Assembly: GCA_023398165.1 (NCBI GenBank)
Contig: JAEWSQ010000025.1
Coordinates: 150,317 to 214,316 of the forward strand
DNA: 64,000 nt
Source: Spirochaetota bacterium
Lineage (GTDB): Bacteria; Spirochaetota; Spirochaetia; Treponematales; Treponemataceae
Reading direction: 5' to 3'
This document shows positions 37,501 through 45,935 of this stretch, piece by piece (the first letter of the stretch is position 1; each line of letters begins with the position of its first letter). The notes under the pieces were generated by a model. It was not told the DNA's origin, searched no databases, and was given only the letters and a program-made list of their open reading frames with translations. Position numbers and translations under genes: made by a program.

Positions 37501-39537
37501 TTATTGTGAAATCTGAACAGTCTTTTCCATTTTGCCGGCAAAATCGAGCATGTCTTCGGTGCGGTTTTGCCCGTCAAGTTCAAATGAAAGGACATATACT
37601 GTATCAGTTGAGCTGCGTGTTTCAAACGTAATCCCCTCAGGATACAGAATTTTATCATAATAGGTGTATTCTTCGTAGTTATACGGCTGCGCATTAAATG
37701 GAGAAACGCAGTTAAGTTTTTGATTCCACTGCTCAAGTGTTTTTTTTACAGATGTGGCCGGCGGTTTGGGATTTTTCGAAAGATAAATATACTTGTAGTT
37801 TTCAACTCTCGGACTGGTATAGAGGTCAAAGGAACGGTTTTCAAGTTCTACACCCGTGTCCGTCTTTTTATAACTGCATGTTGCTCTGAACATTGTTTCA
37901 CCGTCGCTTAAAAAATAAGAAGAGGGTATGGTAAATCCCATTTTCCCGGTAGATAGTATTGTGGAAGAAGCATCCCACTCAACTTTAAAATTTTTAATAA
38001 AATCTGGTTTGCTTCCTGCAGTCTCTTCGCTTAAAGACAGAAACTCTTTCCAGTTCTTCAGTGTACCAATGTATGACGGATACACAAAATCTGTGAGAAA
38101 TGCCGTATCGAGTGAAATTCCGCCTAGAATTAAACCTGTTGAATTATATCTGAATAATACAAATAATCCTTCGGGAAGCGGCAAGGCATACGTGATGACC
38201 ATATAATCTGCAAATGCTAAATTCCAGTAGTTAACCTGCCAGGTTCTATCAAAATAATCTACATATTTTTCGGATTTAACCGGTGTTCCAAGAGAGGTGA
38301 TTGCTATGTTTTCGCCGGCAACACTGCGGTTAACTCTGCTTGCCCGTAAAATATACTGAGTGTATAAATCAGGGTTGGATATCAAATCCTGAAGTGGAAG
38401 CGAATCAGGCTTTTTAATTACTGCCATGGTATAATTCATCATACTGCCGAATGAAACAACGCCGTTATCTTCAAGCTGATAATTTGATATTTTTGAAGGT
38501 TTCGCATAATTCCATGTATTGGTATCTGACAAGTAGAGAAGGTAAGGGAATGTGGTTAGGTAATAACTATTTAGGACTTCCTCCCAGCCGGTAAGATGGG
38601 AAAAACTTTTCTTTTCTCCCGGAGAAAACTGTTTACGGAGTCCATCCACTACCTGAGTACAGTAATCAGTGTATTGTTCGGTTAATTGATTCTGTACTTC
38701 CTTCAGTTCGAGCGGCAGTTTCAGCTCTGATGTGAATTTATGATAAAACTTTTCAGATAAAATATTGGGAAGCGTATAATAGAAATCCTGAAACATGTAT
38801 CCAGTCCCTTCCGGGATTAATGAAATTTCTGAAAAAGGAAGCGCATAATTCAAATTTTCATTCTCACTTTTCATAGTAATAAGCCCGAGAACCTTTCCGT
38901 CGGAAGTTATTAATGGGCCTCCGGAGTTCCCGGGGCTTGCTGCGGCTGAAAATCGAAGCCACTTCCATTCCCCGTTTTGCGATTCATAGGTCTGACTTGT
39001 TAATATACCGTCGCGGATAACAATGCCGTCTCCCAATGCATTTCCCACAGAAAAAATCTGCGAGTTTAAAACTATATCGGATGTAAACTCAAGTCCTGAT
39101 TGTTTTTCCTTAGGATAGTCTTTTACCGTAAAAGCAATAAAATCGCGGTTGGTAGAAAATTTTATTATTGTATCGACCATATATGTTTTACCGTTCCGGT
39201 CGCGTATATAGTAGTCAGTATATATGGTTTTATCAGAAAGAGTGAAAACATGCGCAGCCGAGTAAAAAAGACCGTCGCTCATGAGAAAGGCTGTTCCCTG
39301 GGGAAGGTATGTGTCGTTGCGGATGGAGAATGCGAGCCGCGAAAAAGGCAGGGATTTTTCATAGGTAATGCTGCCTTCTGCCGGTTTTTCGACAACAACT
39401 TCAAAAACCGATGAGAGTACATTATCTAAAATCTCATTCTTTAATATTGACTGGGAACTTACATAAGAGCATGCAAGCAGTAAAAAAGAACCTATAAGCA
39501 TTCTCAACGATGCTCTATTTTTCCTAAAAGTAATCAT
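37501..39537 (-). CDS. exported trypsin-like serine protease domain protein
   Basis: This 678-aa protein has a signal sequence (about 10-28, MLIGSFLLLACSYVSS). A Cys at about 23 could serve as a lipid anchor, though the box is imperfect. The trypsin/HtrA-like domain shows a complete triad: His96 in SAAHVF, Asp132 in NRDFIAF and Ser205 in GNSGGP. No PDZ domain is recognisable. The C-terminal two-thirds (about 260-678) match no family that I can name. AAGGAG precedes the ATG. The TPR gene ends 14 bases upstream and the methyltransferase follows, forming one operon. It probably works in the periplasm or on the surface; the target is unknown. Confidence 0.78.
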   Translation of the reverse strand: MITFRKNRASLRMLIGSFLLLACSYVSSQSILKNEILDNVLSSVFEVVVEKPAEGSITYEKSLPFSRLAFSIRNDTYLPQGTAFLMSDGLFYSAAHVFTLSDKTIYTDYYIRDRNGKTYMVDTIIKFSTNRDFIAFTVKDYPKEKQSGLEFTSDIVLNSQIFSVGNALGDGIVIRDGILTSQTYESQNGEWKWLRFSAAASPGNSGGPLITSDGKVLGLITMKSENENLNYALPFSEISLIPEGTGYMFQDFYYTLPNILSEKFYHKFTSELKLPLELKEVQNQLTEQYTDYCTQVVDGLRKQFSPGEKKSFSHLTGWEEVLNSYYLTTFPYLLYLSDTNTWNYAKPSKISNYQLEDNGVVSFGSMMNYTMAVIKKPDSLPLQDLISNPDLYTQYILRASRVNRSVAGENIAITSLGTPVKSEKYVDYFDRTWQVNYWNLAFADYMVITYALPLPEGLFVLFRYNSTGLILGGISLDTAFLTDFVYPSYIGTLKNWKEFLSLSEETAGSKPDFIKNFKVEWDASSTILSTGKMGFTIPSSYFLSDGETMFRATCSYKKTDTGVELENRSFDLYTSPRVENYKYIYLSKNPKPPATSVKKTLEQWNQKLNCVSPFNAQPYNYEEYTYYDKILYPEGITFETRSSTDTVYVLSFELDGQNRTEDMLDFAGKMEKTVQISQ

Positions 39538-39551
39538 TGTCTGGAATCTCC

Positions 39552-41333
39552 TTATTTTGTCTTATCGTCTTCAATTTTTTTGTTGGAAATATCTGAAAGC
39601 CATGTCAGCAGTCCTTCGGGAAGTTCGTAACCGAGTTCACGGGCAGTCTGGAAGTTGGTCCATGCAAGGGAGGCATAATCTTCATTTTCTTCATAATCGG
39701 CAGAGGTACCTATCAGCTTTGAGTATGAAAGAGCTTTCAAATAATAGGATAATGCACTTTGTTTTTCGCTTTCTGATAATTTTTCAAGAGCTTCTAAAGC
39801 TTCTCCGGGTTTGTCCATGGAATTTGCAAACGATGCATAATATGTATGGAAATTATCATACAGTGAGGTTTTTTCTGTACAGGAATTGAATACATCATAT
39901 GCTCTCCGGTAGTAATTCAGTGCATTGTAATATGAATCGAACTGTACTGAAAGCCGTGCATGTAAAAAATTTAGGCATGGGGTATTGGGGAACAGGTTCA
40001 AAATATCTTGTATGAGTATATAGTCCTTATTCTCCCATGATTCGGAATTCTCTATGACGAGAGCTTTTTCATATTCGAGGGCTTCTTTGGAGGGCGTATA
40101 CCATGCGTCGCTCAGCTGCATAGGTTTGCTGCTGCTTTTCCCGTAAAATTTTAAATCCTCAACAGGATAATCACTCATAACATCAAGGGAGGCATTCAAA
40201 GCTTTTTCCGTTAATGATCCATAAGAAACATCGGACAATCCGTAAAAAGCACGGCCTGCAATATAGTGAGCCGTAAAATCCTCCCAGGAGGAGTATGAAT
40301 TAATTAGATAATCAGATATTCTTCTCAACTCGCTCATCGCTTCATCCTGCGTTATATAGCCGCTTCCGATTGCCCAGCGCAAGAGGAGCAGTTCTCTTCC
40401 CTTGTCCCAGGCTTCGAGACCCTGTTTACCGAGTTTGGTTTTCATGGAACGGACGAAAAGAAAACGTGAAATTTCATATAGTGAGAAGCATTCATTTTTT
40501 GCAACTTCCTCTACAGATAATCCGCTGTATTTTTCATCAATTTCAAGAAGCTTCCTGTATGCTCCTGCGTGTCCGCCTTCCTCAAGCGACTTGATCTGAG
40601 TAAAGACTCCCTGTTTATCTGTAATGGACCATGAGTTTTTCAGTATACTTTTTGAATCTGTGCTGTTTTCTTCCTCTCCTGGATCAGGGTTAAGAGTATG
40701 TACTGACTGATTATTCAATCTTACTAAGTTTGAAGAAAGAGCGCAGATGTATTTTTCTTCAAGGGGAAGAGATTCCCAAAAATCAGCAGGCCTCTCTCTA
40801 TTTTTTAGATCCAGAATTTGGCGGAATCCGTTTTGATTCCAGGTTATTTGAACGTAATCAGGACTTCCAGATCGGGAAAAATGAACCCTTACCAGAAAAT
40901 TCTTGTCATTATTCCAAAGTGCATCTATGTCTGCTAAAAATTTTTCTATAATCGTACCGGAAGAAAAAGTTTTTTTTATTACAGGTTGTGTTGTGTCTAC
41001 CGTAAAAGCATTCGTTTTTGAAAATTTGGCAAGCCATTGCTCATAAGAGTCTTCCCATGCAAAACCTGACTTCTCAAACCAGATCGGCAGCAGGGGCTGT
41101 GTTATTGTTATACTGAATGCTTTATCTCCGGTGTGGTAAAACTGCAGAGAATCAGGAAGATCGGTTGTAACCAGGGTAAATCCGGAACTGCTTGAAAAGG
41201 ATACAATCCAGTTCTTTAGAAAATCAGGAAGATTAGTACTTGAAAGGGAATCAGCTGGAAAGCAGAACCCTAGCATGCAAAAAAAGAGTACTGCAGACGT
41301 TAGTGCTATTTTTGAAGAACTTTTTCTTTTCAT
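39552..41333 (-). CDS. exported TPR-like repeat protein of unknown function
   Basis: This 593-aa protein has a signal peptide (about 10-27, LTSAVLFFCMLGFCFPADS). The first 200 residues are rich in beta-type sequence with many Trp. From about residue 240 it is helical, with TPR-like pairs such as FLHARLSVQFDSYYNALNYY and PGEALEALEKLSESEKQSAL, which suggests a protein-protein interaction role. A TATAAT-like box (41342-41347, minus) ends only 8 bases before the ATG and no ribosome site is present. The transcript may therefore be leaderless, though this is uncertain. It leads the operon with the trypsin-like protease and may be its partner or regulator. Confidence 0.65.
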   Translation of the reverse strand: MKRKSSSKIALTSAVLFFCMLGFCFPADSLSSTNLPDFLKNWIVSFSSSSGFTLVTTDLPDSLQFYHTGDKAFSITITQPLLPIWFEKSGFAWEDSYEQWLAKFSKTNAFTVDTTQPVIKKTFSSGTIIEKFLADIDALWNNDKNFLVRVHFSRSGSPDYVQITWNQNGFRQILDLKNRERPADFWESLPLEEKYICALSSNLVRLNNQSVHTLNPDPGEEENSTDSKSILKNSWSITDKQGVFTQIKSLEEGGHAGAYRKLLEIDEKYSGLSVEEVAKNECFSLYEISRFLFVRSMKTKLGKQGLEAWDKGRELLLLRWAIGSGYITQDEAMSELRRISDYLINSYSSWEDFTAHYIAGRAFYGLSDVSYGSLTEKALNASLDVMSDYPVEDLKFYGKSSSKPMQLSDAWYTPSKEALEYEKALVIENSESWENKDYILIQDILNLFPNTPCLNFLHARLSVQFDSYYNALNYYRRAYDVFNSCTEKTSLYDNFHTYYASFANSMDKPGEALEALEKLSESEKQSALSYYLKALSYSKLIGTSADYEENEDYASLAWTNFQTARELGYELPEGLLTWLSDISNKKIEDDKTK

Positions 41334-41392
41334 ATTGACACATTATATAGTATAACATCAAAAATTGCCATAAAAACATGTTCCGTATTATC

Positions 41393-41896
41393 TTAGAACG
41401 CTTTTGAATACACAACTCTCGTTATACTTTCCTTACTATATTCTTTTTCTTTTACCATTCCGGCTTTAATCATAACACCTCTAGAGGGTTCATTATGTAC
41501 CTCGCAGTAGGAATAAATTTTGGGAAAATGATATTTTTTTGAAGCATATTCAATTACCGCGCGGGCTGCTTCAGAGGCATAGCCCTTTCTCTGAAAATCT
41601 TTAATAATATGAAAACCTGCTTCGGGAAGCTGTTCTCCATCGATGTTCTGCATGGTAATTCCGCAGTCTCCCAAAAAGGCAGCATCTTCTTTTCGTATGA
41701 CAGCCCATAAGCCGAATCCGTATTTTGCATAATTATCAATATTCCATTTGATCCAGTTTTCAACTTCCTGGGGTGAGAAAGGGTGAGGGTAGTATTTCAT
41801 GGATTCCGCATCTGACAGCACTTTTGAAAGTTCTGCCTCATCGTTAAGTGTAAGTTCACGTACATATAATCTTTCAGTTTCGAGTATTTTTTTCAT
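41393..41896 (-). CDS. GNAT acetyltransferase, RimJ/RimL-type
   Basis: This 167-aa protein fits the GNAT fold for ribosomal or small-molecule N-acetylation: ETERLYVRELTLNDEAEL at the start, WAVIRKEDAAFLGDCGI, then the acetyl-CoA loop KDFQRKGYASEAARAVIEY and the C-terminal NEPSRGVMIKAGM. GAAGGGGAAGT lies before the ATG. The gene overlaps the end of the DinB gene by 23 bases, indicating one transcript. The acceptor substrate is unknown. Confidence 0.85.
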   Translation of the reverse strand: MKKILETERLYVRELTLNDEAELSKVLSDAESMKYYPHPFSPQEVENWIKWNIDNYAKYGFGLWAVIRKEDAAFLGDCGITMQNIDGEQLPEAGFHIIKDFQRKGYASEAARAVIEYASKKYHFPKIYSYCEVHNEPSRGVMIKAGMVKEKEYSKESITRVVYSKAF

Positions 41897-42575
41897 ACTT
41901 CCCCTTCTGTTTTATCCATGTATTTTTTAATGTATATGAATCATGTATATGCACGGTCTGATGCCTCGTCATGGGCATTGATAATAAACCGGCAATCGTT
42001 TTATTTCCCCAGAAATCCATGAGCCACAGGGAATCTTTCTGTTCTGTGACTACTCTTTCGCTAAGAATTCTTTTTACCTGTGAATTATCAGGTTTTCTTA
42101 CTCTATCTTTTTCTGAAAGGGACGCAATAATTGACTGACTGCGCATTCCTACTTTCTTGCGGTACTCCAATAATGATTCCAGTTTTATTGTTGAGTTAAA
42201 TGAGTCAAGCTCTTCTTCGGACCACGCATTTCCTGTGTCGGTAAAAGTAATGCCCATTTTTTTCTGCCATGCTCTAGAGAAGGTTTGACTTTTCCCCTCT
42301 ATGAGTAAAGACGAGACAGCATCCTCAATTCTTGTAATATGATAGAGGTTCCATGCAATTGAGCTGTACCTGTGTGCCGGCCTCCAAACCGACTGCTCCT
42401 GTGTAAGATCGGTAAGTAATTCCTGATACATATTTGTCAATGTATTGTTATTAATATCATGCAGTTCAGAATGCATTGAGAGACAGAGGGTAATGCCCTT
42501 TGAAAAAGTATGTGATTTAGATAAAAGAAGATTCAATTCTTTCTGTTTGGGATTCCAATCTTTAGCAATTGTCAT
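41874..42575 (-). CDS. DinB-like four-helix metal-binding protein
   Basis: DinB/YfiT-like proteins are four-helix bundles that bind a metal through three His and are often thiol-dependent transferases or hydrolases. The sequence WNLYHITRIEDAVSSLL supplies the first His. A C-terminal TRHQTVHIHDSY supplies the others. The start is taken at the ATG 42575, because the frame's first start at 42611 lacks any ribosome site; the protein is then 233 aa. It overlaps the GNAT gene downstream. Its length exceeds the common 150-170 aa of the family, with the extra sequence mainly at the N-terminus and in the middle. Confidence 0.7.
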   Translation of the reverse strand: MTIAKDWNPKQKELNLLLSKSHTFSKGITLCLSMHSELHDINNNTLTNMYQELLTDLTQEQSVWRPAHRYSSIAWNLYHITRIEDAVSSLLIEGKSQTFSRAWQKKMGITFTDTGNAWSEEELDSFNSTIKLESLLEYRKKVGMRSQSIIASLSEKDRVRKPDNSQVKRILSERVVTEQKDSLWLMDFWGNKTIAGLLSMPMTRHQTVHIHDSYTLKNTWIKQKGKYEKNTRN

Positions 42576-42644
42576 GCATATAATTCTATCATAAGTGCAT
42601 AGACGGCGCAATCCGGATGTGATTGTATGAAATAGCTAATGTTC

Positions 42645-42673
42645 TTGACAGCGCATAAAACGGCTCTTATACT
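42645..42673 (+). promoter_or_regulatory. sigma-70 promoter of the adenylate cyclase gene
   Basis: TTGACA (42645-42650), a 17-base spacer and TATACT (42668-42673) give an almost consensus promoter. It overlaps the open frame's first ATG (42639), so translation must begin downstream, at 42720. Confidence 0.75.
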
Positions 42674-42719
42674 CGATTATAAGTATACTGATGTTTTTAA
42701 AGGTGATATAAGAATTGGT

Positions 42720-43799
42720 ATGAAATCATTTAAGAAACTGAGAAAGCGGAAATTAAGCGCAATGCTTAAGATCAGCGTAATTATTGCTTCGATTACGGGT
42801 ATTACCGGTTTTTCAGCAGGTATGGCTCAAGATGCTTCCTTGAGTGTAAATTTATACTCTGCCTTCATAAGTTTTCTTTTAGGTTTTTTAAATCCTGCAT
42901 GTATTTTTCTTTTAGAAGATTTTTTCCTATCGCGAAGAAATATACGTTCATTATCATTACCCCTCCTGCTTACATTACGAATTTGTATATACCTTGCAGT
43001 GGGAATACTAATGTATTCAATCGTGGGATTCTTTTTATTCCGCGATGAAATATTTGATGCAGACAATATTATTTTTACGTTTTCAATATTATTCGGAATT
43101 TCATTTATTATGAACGTTGCCGTCTTTTTTACTCAGTTTTTAGGCAAGGGTTTTTTCAAATCCTATTTATTTGCCACACACCATAGAGCATCCGTCAATA
43201 ACTACTGCTTTATGTTCATCGATTTATGCGATTCAACATTACTCGGCGAGAGATTGAATCCTTCTCAGTTCTTTGATTGCCTCAATGATTTTATCTTCAT
43301 ATGCGAGGAGGTAATCGACTATTATAACGGTAAGATTTATAAATATGTCGGAGACTGCATTATTGTCGTCTGGAATGAGCTTGAAAAACCTCTTCTGGAT
43401 GCTTTTGAATGTTCACGCGAAATACAGCATCAGCTGAATGAGAATAAGGATCATTTTAAGAAAATATATGATTACAACATTCAGTTTTCAATTGGAGTTC
43501 ATACAGGTCCTGCAGCTGTTGGGGAAATAGGGTTTGACCGTAAAGAAATCGGATATCTTTCAGATACGGTCAATACAGCTCAGAGAATTCAAGGTCTTAA
43601 TAAACAGATTGGAACAACAATATTATATTCAGATTCATTTATAGAAAAGCTCCGGACCTGGCATCCGGAGCTTATGAATAACCATAATTTTACCATTCAC
43701 GAGGGACCCGTGATAAAAGGTAAATCAAAAAAACTGGATGTTTATTCCCCGGCTGCAGAAAAGTCTGCAGCAGTATCCCATTACATTCCGCTTCTGTAA
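42720..43799 (+). CDS. membrane-bound class III adenylate/guanylate cyclase
   Basis: The protein (359 aa) makes cAMP or another cyclic nucleotide. Its N-terminal part holds about four hydrophobic segments (roughly residues 15-150, including LLTLRICIYLAVGILMYSIV), followed by the cyclase domain (about 165-340). The metal-binding aspartates are in FMFIDLCDST and YVGDCIIVVW, and FSIGVHTGPAAVGEIG is a conserved dimer-interface stretch. The start at 42720 is chosen because a strong promoter covers the earlier ATG. An AAAGGTGATA lies about 15 bases before it, which is a weak ribosome site. The 3' end overlaps the convergent GNAT gene by 19 bases. What the membrane part senses is not evident. Confidence 0.85.
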   Translation: MKSFKKLRKRKLSAMLKISVIIASITGITGFSAGMAQDASLSVNLYSAFISFLLGFLNPACIFLLEDFFLSRRNIRSLSLPLLLTLRICIYLAVGILMYSIVGFFLFRDEIFDADNIIFTFSILFGISFIMNVAVFFTQFLGKGFFKSYLFATHHRASVNNYCFMFIDLCDSTLLGERLNPSQFFDCLNDFIFICEEVIDYYNGKIYKYVGDCIIVVWNELEKPLLDAFECSREIQHQLNENKDHFKKIYDYNIQFSIGVHTGPAAVGEIGFDRKEIGYLSDTVNTAQRIQGLNKQIGTTILYSDSFIEKLRTWHPELMNNHNFTIHEGPVIKGKSKKLDVYSPAAEKSAAVSHYIPLL

Positions 43800-44752
43800 T
43801 CGAGATTTTCAGATCTTTGTTCCCATGAAGGGTAAATATCAACTTTCCATTTATACATATAACATTCCCCCTTCTTTACGAAACCAATTCTTTCATAGAA
43901 CGGCTGACTCCCTCCGAGCATTGCATTGCATTCCGGGTATTTTTCATGAAGTCTTCTAAAAACTTCATTTAAAAGCTTTGTACCGAGTTTTTTACGTCTT
44001 TCCCACCACACGACTCCCAGCGGCTCTAGTTCACAGTAGCTCATTCCTTTCCTGTACCATAAATTTGCCATAGCAACAGGGCGTCCCCACGGATCGATGA
44101 TGCAGACATCAAAATCCGGATCATATGATTTCATTGTTCTTACAGTATGAAACGCAAGCTCAGGCTCCTTAATCCTGTCGATGCTGTAATTAAAGGAAGC
44201 CATATGCGTGTTTGAAAGAAAGAAATCAGGAGTTTCATTCCCGTCCGCGTAGAAGTAGCCTTCGGGAAGAGTAGTATCAAGGTTTCCAGGATCATACTCT
44301 TTTACAAGATTCCTTTCAGGCCATCCGTCTTTGACAAACCCGTGCTTTAGTACGATATCTTCGAGAACTGTATTCCAGTCGGGTACACGCAGCTGAACAA
44401 ACCGTGTTGAGCCGTTCTGTTCAACCTGCGACATACCTGTCTGTGCAAAGAAAATCATATGTTCGAGTAATTCAGCATTCTGTGCATTTTCTTTACTGCT
44501 AAAGAGAAAAAAGGCATCTCCTTCCGTATTCACTTCATTAAGTGCAGCGCCGACAATTTTCCCGTTAAGGCGGAAAATACCGGAGCCTCTTTCCATGAGC
44601 CTCTCAATTCCCCGGTGTTTGGGATGCAGTCCTAAACAAAACTCAAATCTGCTTAATCCGTAGTTCGGACAATCCCAATTGTAAGAATTAAGAATTAAAT
44701 CTTCCAGTTCATCAAAATCATTTTCTGTGTAATATGAAAACTCGTATTTCAT
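43781..44752 (-). CDS. double GNAT-domain acetyltransferase
   Basis: This 323-aa protein has two GNAT-like halves. The C-terminal half shows the usual core: WGRPVAMANLWYRKGMSYCELEP (key residues), then the acetyl-CoA loop VWWERRKKLGTKLLNEV and GFVKKGECYMYKW at the end. The first half is degenerate, as is common in two-domain family members where only one half is catalytic. AAGGAG precedes the ATG. The gene is convergent with the adenylate cyclase and overlaps its end by 19 bases. The substrate is unknown; an antibiotic or amino-acid target cannot be told apart. Confidence 0.75.
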   Translation of the reverse strand: MKYEFSYYTENDFDELEDLILNSYNWDCPNYGLSRFEFCLGLHPKHRGIERLMERGSGIFRLNGKIVGAALNEVNTEGDAFFLFSSKENAQNAELLEHMIFFAQTGMSQVEQNGSTRFVQLRVPDWNTVLEDIVLKHGFVKDGWPERNLVKEYDPGNLDTTLPEGYFYADGNETPDFFLSNTHMASFNYSIDRIKEPELAFHTVRTMKSYDPDFDVCIIDPWGRPVAMANLWYRKGMSYCELEPLGVVWWERRKKLGTKLLNEVFRRLHEKYPECNAMLGGSQPFYERIGFVKKGECYMYKWKVDIYPSWEQRSENLDYRSGM

Positions 44753-44993
44753 AGTCAGCTCCTTATCATTCCATGTAGTTTGGTTTTAGAAAAATTTTTT
44801 CTTGTGCTGTTTTGAATCAGCAACCCTGATAAAACCCGTTTTGAGCTTCTGAACGAATGGAGTAGCTATATAGTATCCGACGCCGAAGCGTCATAAGAAG
44901 TTTTTGGGGTTTACTGATTATGGCTTGTAATCTGCATTTTTTGTGCCTCCCGCTGCAGCAGTGTGCATTGTTATTGTATAATGCGTAAAAATA

Positions 44994-45791
44994 TTAGTAT
45001 TTAATTTTCCGCGCCTCAAGCAGTAAGGAAAGAGGAAATCCCTTGTGACTCAAGGTAGAGAACATTCCGGACAGGTCATAATCATATTCAGAAAAACCGG
45101 TAATTACCATTCCGTTTCTGCAGACGCCGGCCATTATATCCGATATCGAGTGAGTATAATCGGTAAACGGTTTTGATTCATACGTTTTTTGTGTCATATA
45201 ATACATACCTCCTGTATTTACCCATTCTTTAGTAAAATAGGAGTTTACACAATTGGCCGGGAAGTTTTCATTATAGTTATCCTCGCCCGGAGCGCTGAGC
45301 ATGCTGGTAAAGGGATGCTGTTCATTAATCAAAAGGACGCCTCCGTCATGTAAACACAAACTGACTTTTTCAAAAAATGCTTTCAAATCTTTAAACCAGC
45401 ATAGAGCGCCGATCGTGATGATGATAAGATCGAAACGGTTGTAAAACTCTGTTCCTATATCTAAAATATTTGCAGAAATGAATCTGCAGTTTAAAGAAAG
45501 TTCCTTGGCCTTGCTGTTGGCAAACGCTACCTGATTTTCTGCTATATCGAAACCGATGCCTTCATCTGCACCGCTTTGCATAAGAGATAAAAGCTCGCGT
45601 CCGTTATTGCAGCAGAAGTGCCCTATTGTTTTTCCTTTTAATGAAAGTTTTTCTATGGACGATAGAAAAGGCTTCTCCAGGAAAGGAAACTTCTCCGTCT
45701 TAATTTTTTCAACAATATCTGTACCCCACGAAGCGTCCCTGTTGTCAAATGCTTCTTCCCAGGCTTCTTTATTTTTCAGAATGTAGTTCAC
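44994..45791 (-). CDS. class I SAM-dependent methyltransferase
   Basis: This 265-aa protein starts at a GTG (45791) preceded by AAGGAGCATT, giving the N-terminus MNYILKNKEAWEEAF found in this methyltransferase group. SAM-binding residues are in IGHFCCNNGRELLSL and EGIGFDIAENQVAFA; FDLIIITIGALCWFKDL follows. A longer frame extends to 45848 without a good ribosome site. It is transcribed away from the response-regulator gene. The substrate is unknown. The 241 bases after its stop, up to 44753, contain no gene or clear signal. Confidence 0.8.
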   Translation of the reverse strand: MNYILKNKEAWEEAFDNRDASWGTDIVEKIKTEKFPFLEKPFLSSIEKLSLKGKTIGHFCCNNGRELLSLMQSGADEGIGFDIAENQVAFANSKAKELSLNCRFISANILDIGTEFYNRFDLIIITIGALCWFKDLKAFFEKVSLCLHDGGVLLINEQHPFTSMLSAPGEDNYNENFPANCVNSYFTKEWVNTGGMYYMTQKTYESKPFTDYTHSISDIMAGVCRNGMVITGFSEYDYDLSGMFSTLSHKGFPLSLLLEARKIKY

Positions 45792-45865
45792 ACAATGCTC
45801 CTTGACGGTTATGTATTCTAGTATGATATTATGTACGAGGTCAAGCAATTTATAAGGAAATTAAC

Positions 45866-45894
45866 TTGACAAATAGTGTATTACAAATGATGAT
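45866..45894 (+). promoter_or_regulatory. likely promoter of the sensor locus
   Basis: TTGACA (45866-45871) with a 17-base spacer and GATGAT (45889-45894, four of six -10 bases). It lies 42 bases before the TTG start of the response regulator. Confidence 0.45.
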
Positions 45895-45935
45895 TTATAT
45901 AAAAACTGATACGTGTTTGAATACCAGGAGTCAAT

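Noticed and set aside
42639..42719. Earlier ATG for the adenylate cyclase
   Set aside because: A near-consensus promoter (TTGACA-17-TATACT) covers it, so it is not transcribed.
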